From contig NZ_FWFD01000004.1 of assembly GCF_900163795.1 (NCBI RefSeq), positions 1 to 56,236 of the forward strand: a stretch of 56,236 bases of DNA, in the 5' to 3' direction. The notes under the pieces are model-generated. The model did not search any database and was not told the origin of the DNA. It saw only the letters and a program-made list of their open reading frames with translations. Numbering within the stretch: position 1 is the first letter of the stretch; every line of letters starts with the position of its first letter. This DNA is from Vagococcus fluvialis bH819. GTDB lineage: Bacteria > Bacillota > Bacilli > Lactobacillales > Vagococcaceae. This document shows, piece by piece, positions 16,580-25,332 of the stretch. Position numbers and translations under genes: made by a program.

Positions 16580-18367
16580 TCACAAATCATCTGGTATAAC
16601 AGAAATATAATTCATAATCCGGTTAGCGTAATTAGGCGAGTTTTGAAATTCTTTAATTTCTTGTTTTAATACAGTCAATTCATCCGTAATTATGCCATCG
16701 ACATCTAAAAACATCATCTTATCCATTGTCTCTGTATCATTGATAGTCCAAGCGTAAACCCTTCGTTTAGTGGCATGAGCCTTTAATATAAACGTATCAT
16801 TTAACGTTGTAGATTCCATTGTATACGTATTGGATTTAGTGTTTGGGAAAACAAAATTATATGACAAGATGTAAGAAACAGGTATCTCTGGTGCTTTGCT
16901 TTTTAAAAATGTCACCACGTTATAATCCAAAGATTGTACTTCATGATGATTTTTTAAAATATCAGCTTTATATTTTTCAATAAAATTAGTCATCATCTCT
17001 GAAGAATCCAGCTTAGACGCTTTGATTTCAATCAATAATTTTTGCTTACCTAAATTAGCAGTGGATAAATACTCATCAAAACTAGCTACTTTAGCTTCCA
17101 AACCTTTTTCTTTAACTGTCAGTTGTGTTAGCTCATCCAAAGTATATTGTTGCGGTGCCCCATCAACACCAGTCAGATTTTTCAAATCTGGATCATGCAT
17201 CGTCACAAATTGTCCTTCTTTTGTTTCTTGAATATCCATTTCTACGTAATCTGGTTTCAATTTCATTGTTTCTTTTAGTGCTGGAATCGTATTCTGAACG
17301 CCATTAGGATTTTCCAAACTATCTACGCCACGATGTGAAATTATTTTGGGTGTTTGTTGTGTCATCCCATTAAGATACAATACATTAAATAATAGAACCA
17401 TTAATCCTGTTCCAACTAGAATCGTTAGGTTCATTCGATTAAACCAACGTGGGGCCACTCGTCGAGGTTTTATTTTTTCTCCATACCCCATGAAAGGAAT
17501 AATTTCTGGATTAGTTAATAATAAAAACAGCAGTAAAACACTAGTCCAAGCGCCTCCAATAACATTAATCAGTTGAACTAAAGATAAATTAATCATCGCA
17601 CCAATTAACGGATAGGGATTTGCTAATTGATCTAATCCTGCTTGTAGTATGCAAATCATTATAAAAACAACGTATTTAAGAGCCATACTAATAAAACCTA
17701 GCACAAACATTCGCCACATAAAATGCCAAAATTTATGCTTAGTTAAAGCCAAACTCTGCTGAACCGCTATTTTTGTTGGTAATTCACCTAAGATAACAAG
17801 CGGAAGAATAAAAAGCCAACGAATAGCTATATAACCAACAATCATACCAGCCATTCCTAGTAGCACCGCATACAGTACATTAGTTTCAATAAAATCCATA
17901 ATAAAAACGGGAATGACCACTTTGTTCAATAGCTGAGTATTAAATATTTCATGAGAAAAAGGCAAAATCAACATAAAATAAAAGAGAAAAAAAAGAAATG
18001 AGCCTACCGTTTGTTTCCGAAGAATTACCCAACTTTCTTTTAATAGTTCCACTAAATTAAAATGACGCTGATAAATCTGCCTAACCCCCAATAACAAATA
18101 AGCAAATTGAAAAAAAATCGTTAAAATTAAAATACCTAATAACAGTAGCAAACCAATAATGGCTAATGGTTTATGGAGAAACACATTTAAATTAGTATAA
18201 GAAATATACGGAATTTCCTGTGATTGTAAAATCAATGAAGCTAAAAAATCAAATAGAGTCACTGCTAGAAACAGCATAATATTTATACTAAAAAATAGAA
18301 TCAAATAATTGACACAGTTTGAAAAAAATTCTTTTGTGGCTTTTTTAAATAAATGACTTGTCGACAT
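16580..18367 (-). CDS. Membrane-anchored glycerophosphodiester phosphodiesterase
   Basis: 595 residues. About eight hydrophobic segments fill residues 20-335 (GPDPase membrane domain), followed by a GDPD catalytic domain from residue 343: SHRG with H345, EMD at 376-378 and the HDPD general acid/base at H391. It hydrolyses glycerophosphodiesters to glycerol-3-phosphate and an alcohol, probably from membrane lipid or teichoic acid turnover. GGAGGTG precedes ATG 18367. It is a single-gene unit with terminators on both sides. Its length and layout are standard for the Gram-positive membrane form. Confidence 0.92.
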   Translation of the reverse strand: MSTSHLFKKATKEFFSNCVNYLILFFSINIMLFLAVTLFDFLASLILQSQEIPYISYTNLNVFLHKPLAIIGLLLLLGILILTIFFQFAYLLLGVRQIYQRHFNLVELLKESWVILRKQTVGSFLFFLFYFMLILPFSHEIFNTQLLNKVVIPVFIMDFIETNVLYAVLLGMAGMIVGYIAIRWLFILPLVILGELPTKIAVQQSLALTKHKFWHFMWRMFVLGFISMALKYVVFIMICILQAGLDQLANPYPLIGAMINLSLVQLINVIGGAWTSVLLLFLLLTNPEIIPFMGYGEKIKPRRVAPRWFNRMNLTILVGTGLMVLLFNVLYLNGMTQQTPKIISHRGVDSLENPNGVQNTIPALKETMKLKPDYVEMDIQETKEGQFVTMHDPDLKNLTGVDGAPQQYTLDELTQLTVKEKGLEAKVASFDEYLSTANLGKQKLLIEIKASKLDSSEMMTNFIEKYKADILKNHHEVQSLDYNVVTFLKSKAPEIPVSYILSYNFVFPNTKSNTYTMESTTLNDTFILKAHATKRRVYAWTINDTETMDKMMFLDVDGIITDELTVLKQEIKEFQNSPNYANRIMNYISVIPDDL

Positions 18368-18484
18368 GTTGGCACCTCCAATTTTTTAGCTAACTTCCCT
18401 AATTGTATTATATTGTTCACTATATACTAAAATAAGCAGTAATTTCAATAAAAACATTGAAAATGACGCTTAACGAAACAACGA

Positions 18485-18520
18485 AAAAACACCTTTCAAA
18501 TAATTAGGAGGTGTTTTTTG
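18485..18520. terminator. Bidirectional terminator
   Basis: An 11-bp stem, AAAAAACACCT with AGGTGTTTTTT, has T runs on both strands. It most likely ends the minus-strand unit to its right (18573-18862). Confidence 0.75.
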
Positions 18521-18572
18521 AGTTATAATATATTGAAAATCGGGTGTCACTTACAGTTTTATTTTCCTCTAT

Positions 18573-18862
18573 TTATAATAAATAATAATTTTTTATCTGC
18601 TCAATCAATACTTCTAAAAAACCTTCCTGATAAGCAACTTCACTTGTTTTACTAATTTCTTCTGCGATACTACATAATATTGGATTTGTGACACCGTTTA
18701 ATTTTTTTAAGCGGCTATCACCGAAAACTACGACTCATTATCGAAATTAATTTCTGCTAGTATGTATTTTTTTTGATAAGCTATCGGTAAATTCAGTTCT
18801 ACTTCCTTAATAGATTCATCAATTCCTATATTTTCAAAAATATCACTTAAATAATCATTCAT
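18573..18862 (-). pseudogene. Frameshifted small gene of unknown function
   Basis: GAGGAG precedes ATG 18862, which opens 44 codons (MNDYLSDIFENIGIDE...) and stops at TAG near 18729. In the neighbouring frame the coding pattern continues as VVFGDSRLKKLNGV to IKNYYLL and ends at 18573. The total of 290 bases is not a multiple of three, so a single-base indel near 18725-18735 splits what was a protein of about 96 residues. Both halves have similar, gene-like codon use. I do not recognise the family. Sequencing error is the simple alternative to true decay. Confidence 0.65.
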
Positions 18863-18919
18863 AAAAATGTACTCCTCTTATTATTATCATCATATCTCAT
18901 GGTTTAGAAAAATAAACTC

Positions 18920-18957
18920 AACAAAAAAACACCCTCCAACTTAGTGAAAGATGCTTC
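18920..18957 (-). terminator. Terminator after the 44-residue gene
   Basis: A ten-pair stem rich in G-U pairs (GCATCTTTCA with TTGGAGGGTGT) is followed by seven U residues. A related terminator is seen after rpsI. Confidence 0.65.
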
Positions 18958-18963
18958 ATTGTA

Positions 18964-19098
18964 TTAATTAAAAATCTTTGGACCTTTACGCATGTTCTTT
19001 ACGTCATTTTTAGGATCAGCCATTGTTTTAGAACGTCCGCCTGATTGCTTGTTTTTAATCAAGTCTAACATTTTTTCTTTTGCTGTTTTTTCTGCCAT
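18964..19098 (-). CDS. Small basic protein, 44 residues
   Basis: An ATG at 19098 opens 44 codons with a gene-like start (MAEKTAKEKMLDLIKNKQ). A glycine/lysine-rich tail follows with GGRSKTMADPKNDVKNMRK. It has no membrane segment or known motif and is probably soluble and nucleic-acid- or ribosome-associated by charge only. The upstream sequence GAAAGAGTGATAA gives a weak ribosome binding site. A terminator follows its stop codon, which supports a real gene. Function unknown. Confidence 0.6.
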   Translation of the reverse strand: MAEKTAKEKMLDLIKNKQSGGRSKTMADPKNDVKNMRKGPKIFN

Positions 19099-19236
19099 TA
19101 TTTATCACTCTTTCGTTTAACTTTCGGAATCAAAATTGTATTCTTCCCATTTTAACATAATAATCCTTCTATTATTGATTATTATGTTCCTTGATAAAAA
19201 ATATTTTATTTCCTTAATCCTAAGGAAAATTAAATT

Positions 19237-19265
19237 TTGATAAGAAAACGCTAACAACATATAAT
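19237..19265 (+). promoter_or_regulatory. Promoter of the beta-glucoside operon with a cre site in the spacer
   Basis: The -35 box TTGATA (19237-19242) and -10 box TATAAT (19260-19265) are exactly 17 bases apart. The spacer holds AGAAAACGCTAACA (19243-19256), which fits the CcpA cre consensus well. This predicts direct catabolite repression of the operon. Confidence 0.8.
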
Positions 19266-19277
19266 AAAGTCAAATAA

Positions 19278-20729
<1,452 letters not shown>

Positions 20730-20745
20730 TTAGGAGGAAACACAC

Positions 20746-21060
20746 ATGAAAAAAGCATTAATTATTTGCGCAGCGGGAATGTCATCTTCAATGATGGCAT
20801 CAAAAACAACGACTTACTTTAAAGATAAAGGACTTGAAATTGAAGTCGATGCTGTCTCAGCGACAGAAGGTGACAAAATGATTAAAAATAGTGATTTTGA
20901 TTTATTTCTGATTAGTCCTCAAACAACCATGTTTTTCGATAAGTTTAAAAAATTAGGAGACAACGTGAATAAACCCGTTGTCAGTATTCCTTTCCAAGCC
21001 TATGTTCCTATACCAACAGGAATTCAAAAAATGGCTGATCTTATCGAAGAGAGTCTGTAG
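20746..21060 (+). CDS. PTS lactose/cellobiose-type IIB
   Basis: A 104-residue IIB domain. The phosphocysteine is C8 in ALIICAAGMSSSMM. It takes phosphate from IIA and gives it to the sugar passing through IIC. AGGAGG lies 7 bases before the ATG. It follows the glucosidase by 16 bp in the same operon. Confidence 0.93.
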   Translation: MKKALIICAAGMSSSMMASKTTTYFKDKGLEIEVDAVSATEGDKMIKNSDFDLFLISPQTTMFFDKFKKLGDNVNKPVVSIPFQAYVPIPTGIQKMADLIEESL

Positions 21061-21065
21061 AAAAA

Positions 21066-23075
21066 ATGGTGTATTTGATGAATCAAAAGGAACAAAATAT
21101 TATCAAATACTTATTGGAAAACCAAAGTAACTACATCACTAGCCAAGAACTTGCTGAAGAATTTTCTTTATCCGACCGAACCATTCGAACGTATATTAAT
21201 AAATTAAAACCCACTGTTATAGACCATGGTGCCATGATCCATTCGAAAACAGGCCACGGTTATCAGCTTGAAATAAAACAACGTGGAACTTTTGATTTAT
21301 TTTTAAAACAACAAAAAGTTGGATCTATTCTTCGAGGTGATCGCCCCCAAGTCATGGAAATTGAGGATCGACAAAATTATATTTTAAATAAATTATTACT
21401 AGAAGATGCTATTTTAACTTTTGAAGGTTTATCAGAACGACTTTTCATTAGCCAATCAAGTGTCACTAAAGATGTGAATGAAATTCGTGACCGCTTGAAA
21501 GATTATCATCTTATCATTCAAACCAAATCTGGTACCGGTTTCTGGGTTGAAGGTCTTGAACAAGAAAAAAGACATTTCATTATGGATAATTTTTTTGGTA
21601 AAAACTATCGAAATCCATTAAAAGAACATATTAGTAATAGTGATCTTTTTACAGATATCACCTTTGAAGAATTAACGATTATTATTCTTGATGAGTCCAG
21701 AGAAGAGCGATTAAAACTATCAGATGTTATCATTCAAAATCTAGTGTTACACCTTTCTCTTGCGATTAAACGAATTAAGGAAGGCTTTGAATTAACAAAT
21801 TCAGGTATTAACATAGATGAAACCAATCAAAAGGAATATAAAGTTGCTACTAAGATTATGAGGCGAGTAGAAGCAAATTTAGACATTCAATTTCCAAAAG
21901 AAGAAATTGGTTACCTCACTCTCCATTTGATGGCTAAGTCTAATCAAACTTCTAAGCGTAAAAATAAAAAAGTTCATCATTCACTCATACAAATGATTCA
22001 AGAATTGTCTTTAGACATTGGCATTAATTTAATGGACGACTATCAGCTTTATAACGGACTATTGGAACACATTAAACCTATGTTAGTCCGATTAGACAAA
22101 AATATTAGTTTAAAAAACCCTTTAAGAGAAGATATCAAAAAAAATTATCCTGAAGCTTTTGAATTGACTAAAAAGCATATGAAACCTATGAAAATTTTTG
22201 ACTCTTATTCAATTAATGAAGATGAATGGGCATACCTCTCACTCCATATAATGGCTGCAATTGAAAAAAATAAAAACACTCGTAAATTACAGGTACTTAT
22301 TATTTGTGCCACAGGTTACGGAAGTGCTCAGCTCTTACGTAATCGGGTAAATAATGAATTTAGTAACAGCCTGAATGTGGTGGATGTTTTAGGTTATTAC
22401 GAACTAAATGAGAATAGTTTAGCAAACATTGATTTAATTATTTCATCAATTAATTTATCTTCAGTTTTATTTAAAGTACCAGTCATTCATGTCAGTGTCT
22501 TTCTAAATAACCAAGACATTGAAAAAATCAAAAATGAAACAAAAATAATTGATATTAGAACATCTGTTAATGAAAACTCACATCATTCCTTAACAAATAA
22601 AGAAGGTGTCCACTATGTTGATGAACATCTCTCAGAAAAGCTTTTTACAGTTTATACAAAACCAGTCACAAAAGAAGATGTCTTATTAGATTTGTTAACA
22701 CAATTAAATCAAGATGAAGATCCCGACTATATCGAGAAAATGATAGTTCAAATAAAACAAAGAGAACATATGGGACAAATTATTTTTAGTGAGAGCATCG
22801 TCGTTCCTCATCCTGCAAAACCTATAGGCATTACAACAAAAATGGCAGTTGGGATTATTCCAAATGGGATAAATTGGAATCAAAATAATAAGATTCAATT
22901 TGTTTTTCTGATTTCCCCTTCTTACATTGAAAATGAAGGAATTACTTATTTAACAAAAAACATCGTCAAACTTGTCGATGATTTGGACACACAACAAGCT
23001 ATTTTGAACGATCCTAGCTTTAATAACTTTCAGAATCATTTTCTCAAAATAGCAAACCAACAGGAGGTCGATTAA
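21066..23075 (+). CDS. PRD-containing transcriptional activator (LicR/BglG-like, with IIB and IIA domains)
   Basis: 669 residues: an N-terminal helix-turn-helix (SQELAEEFSLSDRTIRTYI), a second Mga-like HTH around residue 130, two PRDs with histidines (LHLMAK; LSLHIMAA), a IIB-like domain with C414 in IICATGYGS, and a C-terminal IIA domain with H582 in VVPHPAKP. Such proteins activate their own PTS operon and are switched by phosphorylation through HPr and the IIB. The start at ATG 21066 has a poor ribosome binding site; ATG 21078 is an alternative. It is coupled to the IIB gene (5-bp gap) and the IIA gene (adjacent). The likely target is the promoter at 19237. Confidence 0.9.
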   Translation: MVYLMNQKEQNIIKYLLENQSNYITSQELAEEFSLSDRTIRTYINKLKPTVIDHGAMIHSKTGHGYQLEIKQRGTFDLFLKQQKVGSILRGDRPQVMEIEDRQNYILNKLLLEDAILTFEGLSERLFISQSSVTKDVNEIRDRLKDYHLIIQTKSGTGFWVEGLEQEKRHFIMDNFFGKNYRNPLKEHISNSDLFTDITFEELTIIILDESREERLKLSDVIIQNLVLHLSLAIKRIKEGFELTNSGINIDETNQKEYKVATKIMRRVEANLDIQFPKEEIGYLTLHLMAKSNQTSKRKNKKVHHSLIQMIQELSLDIGINLMDDYQLYNGLLEHIKPMLVRLDKNISLKNPLREDIKKNYPEAFELTKKHMKPMKIFDSYSINEDEWAYLSLHIMAAIEKNKNTRKLQVLIICATGYGSAQLLRNRVNNEFSNSLNVVDVLGYYELNENSLANIDLIISSINLSSVLFKVPVIHVSVFLNNQDIEKIKNETKIIDIRTSVNENSHHSLTNKEGVHYVDEHLSEKLFTVYTKPVTKEDVLLDLLTQLNQDEDPDYIEKMIVQIKQREHMGQIIFSESIVVPHPAKPIGITTKMAVGIIPNGINWNQNNKIQFVFLISPSYIENEGITYLTKNIVKLVDDLDTQQAILNDPSFNNFQNHFLKIANQQEVD

Positions 23076-23402
23076 GTGGAAGGAATAACTACTAGTGAAG
23101 AACTACAAGTCACTGCTTTTGAAATTATATTAAATAGCGGCAACGCTAGAACTCTTATACATGAAGCTTTTGCTTCTATGAGAAAAAAAGATTTTGAAAC
23201 AGCAGATCAAAAACTAACAGGAGCTAATGACAGCATTTTGATTGCTCATCAATCTCAAACAAAGCTATTAAAAGAATATGCTGGTGGGAAAAAAATTGAG
23301 ATGGAAATCATCATGGTTCACGCTCAAGATCACCTAATGACCACTATGACTTTATTAGAAGTCGCAAAAGAAATGGAATTTTTGTATCAAGAAAGAACCT
23401 AA
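23076..23402 (+). CDS. PTS lactose/cellobiose-type IIA
   Basis: A 108-residue trimeric helical IIA. The phosphohistidine is H82 in MVHAQDHLM, with the metal-binding D85 nearby. The GTG start follows AGGAGG at good spacing, right after the regulator stop codon. It passes phosphate from HPr to the IIB encoded upstream. Confidence 0.92.
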   Translation: MEGITTSEELQVTAFEIILNSGNARTLIHEAFASMRKKDFETADQKLTGANDSILIAHQSQTKLLKEYAGGKKIEMEIIMVHAQDHLMTTMTLLEVAKEMEFLYQERT

Positions 23403-23420
23403 AAGGAGGGGCAGTTAGTT

Positions 23421-23912
23421 ATGGAAGAAAGTGTTGAACTTAACAAAAAGAAACTGAGCCTTAAAGTAATGTCATACAACAGATTTCTGATGATTCGTTA
23501 TACTACTGCTGTCTTTTTCTTTTCAAATCTCTATTGGATGGTATTTTTGCTGTACCAAAAGAGTTCTGGTTTTATCATTCCTTTATTGTTATTAGGTAGT
23601 TCGTTGTTACCAATCATTGAACAAATTAAATTGTACCGAGAACCAACAAGTAACGCTCCTCTAACAAAAATATACTATAAAATTCAACTAGGAGCTAACT
23701 TTGTTTTAATAACAACAAGTTTTACCCCAATTTTTAAAGAGCTTTTCTTTTTTATGAATCAAGACAAAGGAGGAAAACTTTCTGCTATTTTTATTTTATT
23801 AGTTGGTGTTATTTTATCTTTAATTATGCTTCAACGTCTAACTAAAATCCAACAAAATCAAGATAAACAGTACGACCGTGTTAAAAAATATGAAAAATTA
23901 CTGGGTATTTAA
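23421..23912 (+). CDS. Membrane protein of unknown function in the PTS operon
   Basis: A 163-residue protein with four predicted membrane segments (about 27-45, 50-68, 92-112 and 122-142) and a basic, probably coiled C-terminus (RLTKIQQNQDKQYDRVKKYEKLL). AAAGGAGGGG precedes the ATG. It lies between IIA and IIC and is tightly spaced, so it is expressed with the transporter. It is not a PTS domain I recognise. A role in assembly or regulation of the permease is possible, from position only. Confidence 0.75.
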   Translation: MEESVELNKKKLSLKVMSYNRFLMIRYTTAVFFFSNLYWMVFLLYQKSSGFIIPLLLLGSSLLPIIEQIKLYREPTSNAPLTKIYYKIQLGANFVLITTSFTPIFKELFFFMNQDKGGKLSAIFILLVGVILSLIMLQRLTKIQQNQDKQYDRVKKYEKLLGI

Positions 23913-23927
23913 GAAGGGAGTAATACA

Positions 23928-25268
23928 ATGTTTAACTTTTTACAAAAATACTTAATGGGTCCAATGAGTAAAGTTGCTCAATTAAAAGTCGTAAGATCTG
24001 TTATGGCTGCTGGGATGGCCTCTATCCCGTTTACTATTGTTGGTTCAATGTTCTTAGTTTTAAATATTCTACCGTTACCATTTCCGTTTCTTGAAGGTTT
24101 TTTCAATGCCACATTCTTTAAAATTAGCGATTTGTACATGATTGTTAATACGATGACTATGGGAATCTTATCTATTTATTTTGCTATTGTTTTTGCTTAT
24201 GAATTAACTTCTATCGAAAGAGACGAACAAGAAGTGGCCGTCAACCCACTAACTGGTGCGCTACTTGCAGTTTTTGCCTTCTTCATGTGTATTCCAGAGC
24301 TTGTTATGTCCGATGGTAAGATTTCTCTTATTTCAAGTATCACTGATGCGGAAACAGTGGTTAACGGGATTCGAATGGGTGGCTTTGTGGAACGTTTAGG
24401 AACATCAGGTATCTTTACTGGTATTATCATGTCATATATTGCCGTTGAACTTTACGTTTTATGTGTTAAGAGAAAATGGGTGATTAAAATGCCAGATGTA
24501 GTACCACCTGGTGTTTCTAGATCATTTACAGCACTAATTCCAACTTTTCTAATTGCTTTTGTCGTAATGATTATTAACGGAACTTTAGTAGCTTTGGGAA
24601 CAGATATTTTCAAAATTATCTCAATTCCTTTTGGATTTGTTACTAATCTAACCAATACTTGGCTAGGAGTTATGGTGATTTACTTCTTAATTCACGCCCT
24701 TTGGATCGTCGGTATTCATGGTGCCAACATTATCTCTTCTTTCTTAACACCGATTGTTTTAGCTAACATGGCAGCAAATGCAAACGGTGCTTCAATTCCA
24801 CTTGCTGGTGAGTTTAACAACTCTTACGTAACGGTTGGTGGGTCTGGTGCCACACTTGGTTTAATCATCTTTATTGCCTTTTTAGCAAAATCAGACCAAT
24901 TAAAAGTTTTAGGAAAAGCATCTCTTGTTCCTGGTATTTTCAATATTAATGAACCGATTATCTTCGGTATGCCGATTGTTTATAATCCTTATCTAGCAGT
25001 ACCTTTCTTCTTAGCACCAATGGCTTCTGCTTCACTTGCTTATTTTGCTATTAAGTTAGAAATCGTTAAACCAATGTTGGCTCAAATGCCATGGCCTTCT
25101 CCAGTTGGGGTTGGAGCATTTGTCGGCAGTGGTGGAGACTGGAAAGCAGCTATTTTAGCAGTTTTATGTGCGATCTTAGCCTTCTTTATCTGGTTACCGT
25201 TTATTAGATTTTATGATAATAAGTTGCTGAAAGAAGAACAAGAGAAGGCAGCTGAGATGGCGGTTTAG
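23928..25268 (+). CDS. PTS cellobiose-type IIC permease
   Basis: A 446-residue EIIC of the lactose/cellobiose family with about ten membrane segments. It has the conserved substrate-site stretches IVGIHGANI and FNINEPIIFGMPIVYNP. GAAGGGAG precedes the ATG. It forms the sugar channel for the IIB and IIA of this operon and is its last gene, followed by a strong terminator. Confidence 0.93.
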   Translation: MFNFLQKYLMGPMSKVAQLKVVRSVMAAGMASIPFTIVGSMFLVLNILPLPFPFLEGFFNATFFKISDLYMIVNTMTMGILSIYFAIVFAYELTSIERDEQEVAVNPLTGALLAVFAFFMCIPELVMSDGKISLISSITDAETVVNGIRMGGFVERLGTSGIFTGIIMSYIAVELYVLCVKRKWVIKMPDVVPPGVSRSFTALIPTFLIAFVVMIINGTLVALGTDIFKIISIPFGFVTNLTNTWLGVMVIYFLIHALWIVGIHGANIISSFLTPIVLANMAANANGASIPLAGEFNNSYVTVGGSGATLGLIIFIAFLAKSDQLKVLGKASLVPGIFNINEPIIFGMPIVYNPYLAVPFFLAPMASASLAYFAIKLEIVKPMLAQMPWPSPVGVGAFVGSGGDWKAAILAVLCAILAFFIWLPFIRFYDNKLLKEEQEKAAEMAV

Positions 25269-25277
25269 GGAGATAGG

Positions 25278-25318
25278 AAAAGAGCTAATCCTTTTCAATT
25301 TAAAGGATTGGCTCTTTT
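25278..25318 (+). terminator. Terminator of the beta-glucoside operon
   Basis: The stem AAAAGAGC-AATCCTTT pairs with AAAGGATT-GCTCTTTT (one mismatch) around a 7-base loop and has T runs on both sides. It can also serve the converging helicase gene. Confidence 0.9.
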
Positions 25319-25332
25319 ATTTTGCTTATTAT

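Noticed and set aside
20761-21060. IIB gene as a separate regulatory protein
   Set aside because: The C8 active site and length match PTS IIB of the lactose/cellobiose type exactly, with a IIC and IIA in the same operon.
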